From CAZFDT01 sp964518335 (GTDB lineage: Bacteria > Planctomycetota > Phycisphaerae > Phycisphaerales > Phycisphaeraceae), in contig CAZFDT010000002.1 of NCBI GenBank assembly GCA_964518335.1, positions 62,001 to 126,000 of the forward strand: 64,000 nucleotides of DNA, given 5' to 3'. The translations under genes and the position numbers were made by a program. Below the pieces are notes generated by a model, which saw only the letters and a program-made list of their open reading frames with translations, did not search any database and was not told the DNA's origin. Positions 59,841-64,000 of the stretch are shown in pieces; the first letter of the stretch is position 1; every line of letters begins with the position of its first letter.

Positions 59841-60103
59841 TCGAGCGGCGACGACTACACACCCCGGCGGATCGGCGGTCGGAACCCCCGCCCCCGCCGG
59901 TGTCACCGCTGCTGTTGCGGGCACGCGATGCGGCAGCGGCCCTGTCGATCTCGCCTCGCGCTCTGTGGGAGAGAACAAACAGGGGAGAAATACCGGTGGT
60001 GAGAATCGGCGTCGCGGTCCGGTACGACCCCTCAGACCTGCGGGCGTGGATCGAATCGCACAAGGGCAAGAAGCACAGTGGAACGAGGAGCGAAGGGCGA
60101 TGA
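59837..60103 (+). CDS. Small HTH (excisionase-like) protein 2
   Basis: A protein of 88 residues. The HTH_17 pattern is clear: LLRARDAAAALSISPRALWE, RGEIPVVRIGVAVRYDPSDL then RAWIES. A Pro-rich N-terminal arm (EPPPPPVSP) precedes it. It probably controls excision or the initiator gene directly downstream. Confidence 0.75.
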   Translation: MIERRRLHTPADRRSEPPPPPVSPLLLRARDAAAALSISPRALWERTNRGEIPVVRIGVAVRYDPSDLRAWIESHKGKKHSGTRSEGR

Positions 60104-60107
60104 CACC

Positions 60108-61127
60108 ATGGCGGGCAACGATAACGACAACTGCAACACGCCGCAGCTCTTGGCTCGGCTCGATGCGTTCGTGGATGGCTGCGGGCTTGCGGGCATTACA
60201 GGTGGGGAGGCGAAGGTCATGCTGACACTACTCCGACATGCTGACTCGAATAGCTGCGAGTGTTTTCCGGGACTCGACCGACTTGCCCGAATGACCGGGC
60301 TGGATCGCGGCACAGTCAAGCGGTGCCTCGCTCGCCTGACCCAAGCAGGAATCATCCGAACGATTCAACAGGGCGGTGGCTCGGGACACTCAACACGCCG
60401 TGAGTTGGTCTTGACTGTAAACGGGGGCGCGGGCGCGCCCCTTCGACACACGAAAACGGGGGCGCGGGCGCACGCAAACGGGCGCGCCAAGGTTTTGCTA
60501 ACGGGGGCGCAGGCGCCCCCCGAAGGCCCCATGCAGAAGGGCCCAAGAAATGGCCCACCCCAGGCAGCGGGTGGCCGTTTCACTTCGCGTAGTCAGGTGG
60601 AATCGAGTGAGGTGGATCGCATTTGCGACTTGCTGCGCGAAGAGTTCGGGGTGGAGCGCGATATGCAACTACTCGTCGCTGACCTGCTCGAACGCGAGCC
60701 GGACTCACCGGATGCACTGCTCGAGTACCTGAGGAGCCGCCGCGATGACGGCAAGATCGACCTGCCGCGCATCGCGGTATGGGCCTTCCGCAATCCGCAA
60801 GCCGCGTTCGATTCGATGATCGACCCGCCGTCAGCCTCGCGGCCTGTTCGACGCGACCAGCCCGATGCCCCGCCGATCCGCCGTCGGTTGAAAACTCGAT
60901 CCCATGTCAAGGCTGGCGGGTTCGCCGAGGTCTGGCGAGTCAGCGGCGACGGCGACCGGCAATCGTTTATCCGTAAGAGCACCGGAGAGACGTTGTGGCC
61001 GGACCAGTTCGAGGAACACGCTGGCGATGGTCGCGTGAAGCTCAACGGGCAGACTATCGACTTGTCCAAAGCGTTGAAGCGAGGGGAGATCACACATGGA
61101 GCTGAACTGAAATTGGAGCGGCGGTGA
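60108..61127 (+). CDS. Replication-initiator-like protein with internal iterons
   Basis: A protein of 339 residues. The first 110 residues are a winged-helix domain of the phage O/plasmid Rep type (GGEAKVMLTLLRHADSNSCE; FPGLDRLARMTGLDRGTVKR). A low-complexity Gly/Ala/Arg linker at about 105-145 is encoded by DNA with 17-bp direct repeats. A helical part follows (EVDRICDLLREEFGVERDMQ), and then a basic C-terminus. This is the plan of lambda O, whose gene holds the origin iterons. ATG 60108 preferred over GTG 60078. Overlaps the next ORF by GTGA if that one starts at 61124. Confidence 0.65.
   Translation: MAGNDNDNCNTPQLLARLDAFVDGCGLAGITGGEAKVMLTLLRHADSNSCECFPGLDRLARMTGLDRGTVKRCLARLTQAGIIRTIQQGGGSGHSTRRELVLTVNGGAGAPLRHTKTGARAHANGRAKVLLTGAQAPPEGPMQKGPRNGPPQAAGGRFTSRSQVESSEVDRICDLLREEFGVERDMQLLVADLLEREPDSPDALLEYLRSRRDDGKIDLPRIAVWAFRNPQAAFDSMIDPPSASRPVRRDQPDAPPIRRRLKTRSHVKAGGFAEVWRVSGDGDRQSFIRKSTGETLWPDQFEEHAGDGRVKLNGQTIDLSKALKRGEITHGAELKLERR
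60420..60516 (+). repeat. Iteron array inside the initiator gene (candidate origin)
   Basis: AACGGGGGCGCGGGCGC occurs exactly at 60420-60436 and 60455-60471, and with one change (A for G) at 60500-60516. A shortened copy, AACGGGCGCGCC, lies at 60477-60488. They are direct repeats in a Gly/Ala-coding stretch. Confidence 0.7.
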
Positions 61128-61177
61128 CGTTCACCGCCGCGAATGTTGCAGTGGACCTTATTGGAAAGGATGCAGAA

Positions 61178-62005
61178 ATGGCGAAACAATTCGTCAAGTA
61201 CGGCATGATGGACAGCGCGTGGCTGTCCGAGGACACCCGCACCTCGATCGACTGGGCTGCGAAGGCAATCGACAACGGCGTGCAGGCTCACGCTGCGAAC
61301 GTCGAAACGTACCTCGATGCGCGGAAGGAAGCCGAATCGAAGTACAAGGCGTCAGCCTTGGGTGAGGAGCTAGCCAAGCTCACGGCCAACTTCCGCGAAG
61401 GCCTCCAAGTCATCGTCAAGGCGATGGCCGACAAGATCGACCGAGACAAGCGCGACGCCCTCGAACGAACCGCCATGTCGAAGGTGGTCGTCCCCAAGCC
61501 CGAGTCGCCCGCTGACGCGATCCGCTTCGAGGCTGTCGTCAGCCGCTACGTGGACCTCTTCCGCGACTTGGGCGAGCAGCCCTCCATCGTCGCGTGGATT
61601 CGCTCGGCGGTGATGGCCCGCGACCCTGAACCGCTGATCGCCCTGAAAGCCCTGCCCATCATGGTGCGGGATCGGCTGCTCAAGGTGAAGGCGAGCGAGG
61701 ACGCCGACGCGATCATCCGCCGTCTGGAATCGCAGTACCTCGCCGTCGCCGATCCGACCGCGTGGGCCAGGCTCAACGCGCTGCATGAGTTGGAGTGGCG
61801 TTCGCTGCACAACGCGGGCGAAGCGTCGAAGGCCGCAAGCGTGACGCCCACGCAGGAGCAGCAAGCGGCGATGAAGGCGCGATCCGCGTCGTGGGCCTCG
61901 ATCATCCCCGACGAAGCCCGTGAGCAGCAGCGGACAGCCGCCGAGTTGCACGCGAAGTTGAAGAACCCGCCGCCGGTGCGAAGCCTGCCGAAGCAGGCGG
62001 CTTGA
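61178..62005 (+). CDS. Island protein of unknown function, helical
   Basis: A protein of 275 residues, mainly helical and charged (AKQFVKYGMMDSAWLSEDTR start), possibly coiled coil at 40-90. No family recognised. The start at 61178 has GGAAAGGA 8 bp upstream; the GTG at 61124 overlaps the stop of the initiator gene and is an alternative. The codons between hold the GTTGCAGTGGAC word at 61145. Confidence 0.55.
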   Translation: MAKQFVKYGMMDSAWLSEDTRTSIDWAAKAIDNGVQAHAANVETYLDARKEAESKYKASALGEELAKLTANFREGLQVIVKAMADKIDRDKRDALERTAMSKVVVPKPESPADAIRFEAVVSRYVDLFRDLGEQPSIVAWIRSAVMARDPEPLIALKALPIMVRDRLLKVKASEDADAIIRRLESQYLAVADPTAWARLNALHELEWRSLHNAGEASKAASVTPTQEQQAAMKARSASWASIIPDEAREQQRTAAELHAKLKNPPPVRSLPKQAA

Positions 62006-62091
62006 GTAAGTGAACCGTGGCGGGGCGGTGGGAAACCTCGTGGCCTCCACCTGCCGCCCCGCCCTTTACGTTTCCAGTGAGTGAGTCTGAC

Positions 62092-62820
62092 ATGCGACGC
62101 AAACGCCTGAATACTCCGAGTCAGTCCGAAGGAAGACGGGACCGCGACGACCGGGACCGCAGCGGACGTTTCCTGCCCGGCAACAAGGCTGCCGTCGGCA
62201 ACGTCAAGTCATCAAGCCTGATCCGTGCCGCCGAACTCCGGCGGATGCTCGATCACGTCGGCCCCCACCTGCCCGCGGTGTACGACCGCCTGATCGGTGC
62301 CGCCCAACGGGGAAAGCCTTGGGCTGTGCGGCTCGTGATGCAACGCTGCTTCGGACGCCCCGCCGTCGAGGACACGCGAGCGCCGGAGATCATTGCTGCC
62401 GACGACACCCTCATGCAACGCGTGGCCGACCTGACGCACGCCGTGCTGGACATTGACGCCGACCGGGACATCCCCGATGAGCCGGACGGCCAGTTGATCC
62501 GCGATGCCGCCGCACTCGCTGCACTTGGCCTCCCCTTCGACGCCATCGCATCCCGTCTCGGCGTCAGCGTGCCGATCTTCAACGACTGGCTGAAGGAGGG
62601 AGCCGACGAGCACGACCAAGGCCGCCGCCGCTCACCCTCGGCCCGGCTGGTGGCTGCCCTCAACGCCGCGAGCGCGGAGGCCACGACACGGCTCGCAATC
62701 GCATCGCAGCGTATGGCGCTGCGACTGCTCGAACGGTTGCGACCTGACGCCTTCGGCAAGGATGCGCTGCAGTTGACCGATGACATCGAAGAGTATGACA
62801 AGGACGAGCGTTTCATCTGA
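62092..62820 (+). CDS. Terminase-small-subunit-like/DUF5681-like protein
   Basis: A protein of 242 residues. The basic N-terminus SGRFLPGNKAAVGN resembles the DUF5681 'RFKPGNPGRPKG' start. An HTH, PFDAIASRLGVSVPIFNDWL, lies near residue 150. Both occur in small terminase subunits or phage-derived DNA-binding proteins. There is no large terminase here, so packaging is unlikely; a DNA-binding role is more probable. Confidence 0.55.
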   Translation: MRRKRLNTPSQSEGRRDRDDRDRSGRFLPGNKAAVGNVKSSSLIRAAELRRMLDHVGPHLPAVYDRLIGAAQRGKPWAVRLVMQRCFGRPAVEDTRAPEIIAADDTLMQRVADLTHAVLDIDADRDIPDEPDGQLIRDAAALAALGLPFDAIASRLGVSVPIFNDWLKEGADEHDQGRRRSPSARLVAALNAASAEATTRLAIASQRMALRLLERLRPDAFGKDALQLTDDIEEYDKDERFI

Positions 62821-62855
62821 CCCCGCACACACCAACCCCAACAGGAGACCCCGAC

Positions 62856-63194
62856 ATGCCCCGACGACAACCCAAGCCCAAGCCCACCAGCCCCCACGCC
62901 GCCGACCTGCCCACCGAGTTGGTGGACCGCATCATGTCCGCGATGGAAGCGACCGCGAAGTCCGCGCTGTTCGAGGATGACGAGGAGGTTCAAGGCCACG
63001 TCCGCGAGTTCATCGAGGCGAGCAATCCCCGCAGGCTCGCTCACGTCCTGCACCGCATCGACAACGTGGCGTTCACCGCGTTCGTACTCCATGCGATCCT
63101 GTTCGCCGCGCCGGTGCAGCGTAGCCGATCAACACGAACGCCAACCAAGACACGTTCCCGATCCCCCCGCACAAAGGCCACGGACAAGCGCTGA
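62856..63194 (+). CDS. Small basic island protein
   Basis: A protein of 112 residues: a Pro/Lys-rich start, one acidic helix (FEDDEEVQGHVREFIEA), a hydrophobic helix (AFTAFVLHAILFAAP) and a very basic tail. No family recognised. GGAGACCCCGAC lies before the ATG. Confidence 0.5.
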   Translation: MPRRQPKPKPTSPHAADLPTELVDRIMSAMEATAKSALFEDDEEVQGHVREFIEASNPRRLAHVLHRIDNVAFTAFVLHAILFAAPVQRSRSTRTPTKTRSRSPRTKATDKR

Positions 63195-63213
63195 TTGTCG
63201 GGGAGTCACATGG

Positions 63214-63250
63214 CCCGCCCGGTGGATGATCCCGCCGGGCGGGTTTCCTC
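63214..63250 (+). terminator. Rho-independent-type terminator
   Basis: CCCGCCCGG (63214-63222) pairs with CCGGGCGGG (63235-63243) around a 12-base loop and is followed by TTTCCTC. It would end the island operon. The first arm with TGGAT matches the inverted repeat at 58620. Confidence 0.55.
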
Positions 63251-63374
63251 GGCCATCCTCGCCCTGTGGCGGCCTCGACGATCCCGGCTCCCCATCCATG
63301 CCCCCGGACAGGCCCTGGCCCTGTAGGGCGAGCCTGCGGCGTTCGGGACATTCGGACATCCCCAGCAACGCGAA

Positions 63375-63468
63375 CGGATCTTCAATCCGTTCCGCCGTTC
63401 CAGAACTCTTGATTTATCAACGAGATGCAAAACGACGCCTCAAAACACCGGCAACGCCCCCGGCAACG
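63375..63468 (-). other. Attachment-like module B (right end)
   Basis: CGGATCTTCAATCCG (63375-63389), TCCAGAAC (63399-63406), CTTGAT (63408-63413), CCGGCAAC (63448-63455) and CCCGGCAACG (63459-63468) match module A word for word with the same distances. The core is an anticodon-arm-like palindrome with GAA in place of GCA on the minus strand; no other tRNA parts are present. Confidence 0.65.
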
Positions 63469-63512
63469 GACGCGGATTCTGGCCCCGATCCAGCCAGTCG
63501 GATCATCCGCGG

Positions 63513-63977
63513 TCAGAACCGCCAACCCTCCCGCCGGATCAACTCCGCGAAGCGGATGCACTCAATGCCCATGTCCCGGCACACGTCCGGTATCTTCGGG
63601 CGATCCCGCTTGCCTGTCGCGCCTTCGCCCGTCACGACAACTGCAGCGCGAACCTCGGCTGTGGCGATCACCCACGGGTCGGCGAAGCTCTTGCCGGTGC
63701 GTTCATCGACGAGCTTGGGGAACTGCGCCACGATCCGCGATTGAGCCTGCTGCACATCCGCCGTCAGCGGCAGGAATATGGCCGCGTGACCCTTCGCCCA
63801 CTCATGCAGTTTGTCGCCCTGCTTCTTCTCGATCTCGATCAGGACTTCCTCGGACGACAACAACGATCCGGCCTCGATCAACTCATCCACGCGCTGCCAC
63901 AGTGACGGGAACGACACGGGCATGTAGTGCCGGGTCCATCCATCCATCAGGGCGCTGGTGTCGATGCAGTAGGTCAA
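63513..63977 (-). CDS. DUF4411 PIN-like toxin
   Basis: A protein of 154 residues. CIDTSALMDGW at the N-terminus carries the first PIN-domain Asp; KSFADPWVIATAEV holds a later acidic site. DUF4411 proteins are PIN-fold ribonucleases usually encoded after an antitoxin with an ImmA/IrrE-like domain. That partner would lie beyond 64 kb. TTG start at 63977 with GGGGGGG 5 bp upstream; a later start would lose the PIN motif. Confidence 0.8.
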   Translation of the reverse strand: MTYCIDTSALMDGWTRHYMPVSFPSLWQRVDELIEAGSLLSSEEVLIEIEKKQGDKLHEWAKGHAAIFLPLTADVQQAQSRIVAQFPKLVDERTGKSFADPWVIATAEVRAAVVVTGEGATGKRDRPKIPDVCRDMGIECIRFAELIRREGWRF

Positions 63978-64000
63978 CGATCCCCCCCGGTAAGTATGTT

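Larger units (their letters stand above)
58221..63468. mobile_element. Small integrated element next to recA
   Basis: Bounded by two homologous 94-bp modules in direct orientation (58221 and 63375), the left one at a tRNA-Cys fragment. Inside are eight plus-strand genes with short spacing, including three HTH/DUF1580-like genes, an initiator-like gene with iterons and a terminase-small-subunit-like gene. No integrase is inside, so mobilisation must come from elsewhere or the gene lies beyond 64 kb. GC is slightly below that of the flanks. Confidence 0.6.
63195..63512. other. Right end of the island, non-coding
   Basis: No gene is supported. It contains a terminator-like hairpin at 63214-63250 and attachment module B at 63375-63468, and ends at the stop of the DUF4411 gene. 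Confidence 0.5.

Noticed and set aside
63371..63395. tRNA-Phe gene suggested by a GAA anticodon arm
   Set aside because: Only the anticodon arm is present; T arm, D arm and acceptor stem are missing, so I treat it as an attachment core.

Overview
The window is high-GC bacterial chromosome, densely packed and mostly arranged in long operons. It looks like a planctomycete, probably of the Phycisphaerae type. The reasons are a LacI-GH5 polysaccharide locus with a prepilin-like 'FTLIELL' protein and a PEP-CTERM protein, a MauE-DUF1573 fusion, an alternative complex III operon, a DUF58/DUF4159 pair, and DUF1580-like island genes. This is inferred from gene content; there is no rRNA in the window.

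Layout. 1-5.3 kb (minus): LacI regulator, PEP-CTERM protein, prepilin-like protein, secreted GH5 glycosidase and an FAD oxidoreductase cut by the window edge. 5.4-5.98 kb: non-coding DNA with two CAACTTG-based hairpins. 6.0-15.3 kb (plus): an envelope operon with two paralogous VWA proteins carrying a TonB-like Ser-x3-His transmembrane helix, secreted repeat proteins, one ExbB, two different ExbDs and an aldo/keto reductase. 15.3-18.9 kb: C45 peptidase and amidohydrolase (minus), then Nudix hydrolase and rhomboid protease (plus). 18.9-35.8 kb (plus): one 17-kb respiratory operon. It starts with a good promoter and a DGC zinc-binding protein, continues with alternative complex III (actABCDEF), two small membrane proteins and a membrane cytochrome c, and ends with an exported type II DMSO-reductase-family enzyme (alpha, beta, gamma) and its TorD chaperone. 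35.8-40.3 kb (minus): secreted proteins of partly low GC, including a cysteine-rich protein and a MauE-DUF1573 protein. 41-56.7 kb: housekeeping and envelope genes (two CNNM/CorC proteins, Gfo/Idh/MocA oxidoreductase, SEC-C protein, PdxA, a nucleotidyltransferase pair, amidase, protein kinase, DUF4159, DUF58) and a repeat-rich spacer. 56.7-58.0 kb: recA with an unusual glycine-rich insertion. 58.2-63.5 kb: a small integrated element next to recA, bounded by two homologous 94-bp attachment-like modules (the left one at a tRNA-Cys 3' fragment), with HTH genes, a replication-initiator-like gene containing iterons, and a DUF4411 PIN toxin beyond its right end.

How the genes may work together. In the respiratory operon, ActA-F would exchange electrons with the quinone pool and pass them through cytochromes c to or from the periplasmic molybdenum enzyme; no heme-copper oxidase is encoded in the operon. 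In the envelope operon, ExbB/ExbD would use proton motive force to move the VWA proteins through a TonB-like helix. Across the whole window a 12-bp word, GYTGCAGTGRNC, occurs 17 times on both strands, in genes and between them, in several reading frames. This points to a chromosome-wide DNA signal (Chi-, KOPS- or uptake-like). Many genes have a -10-like hexamer 6-9 bp before the start codon, suggesting leaderless transcripts.
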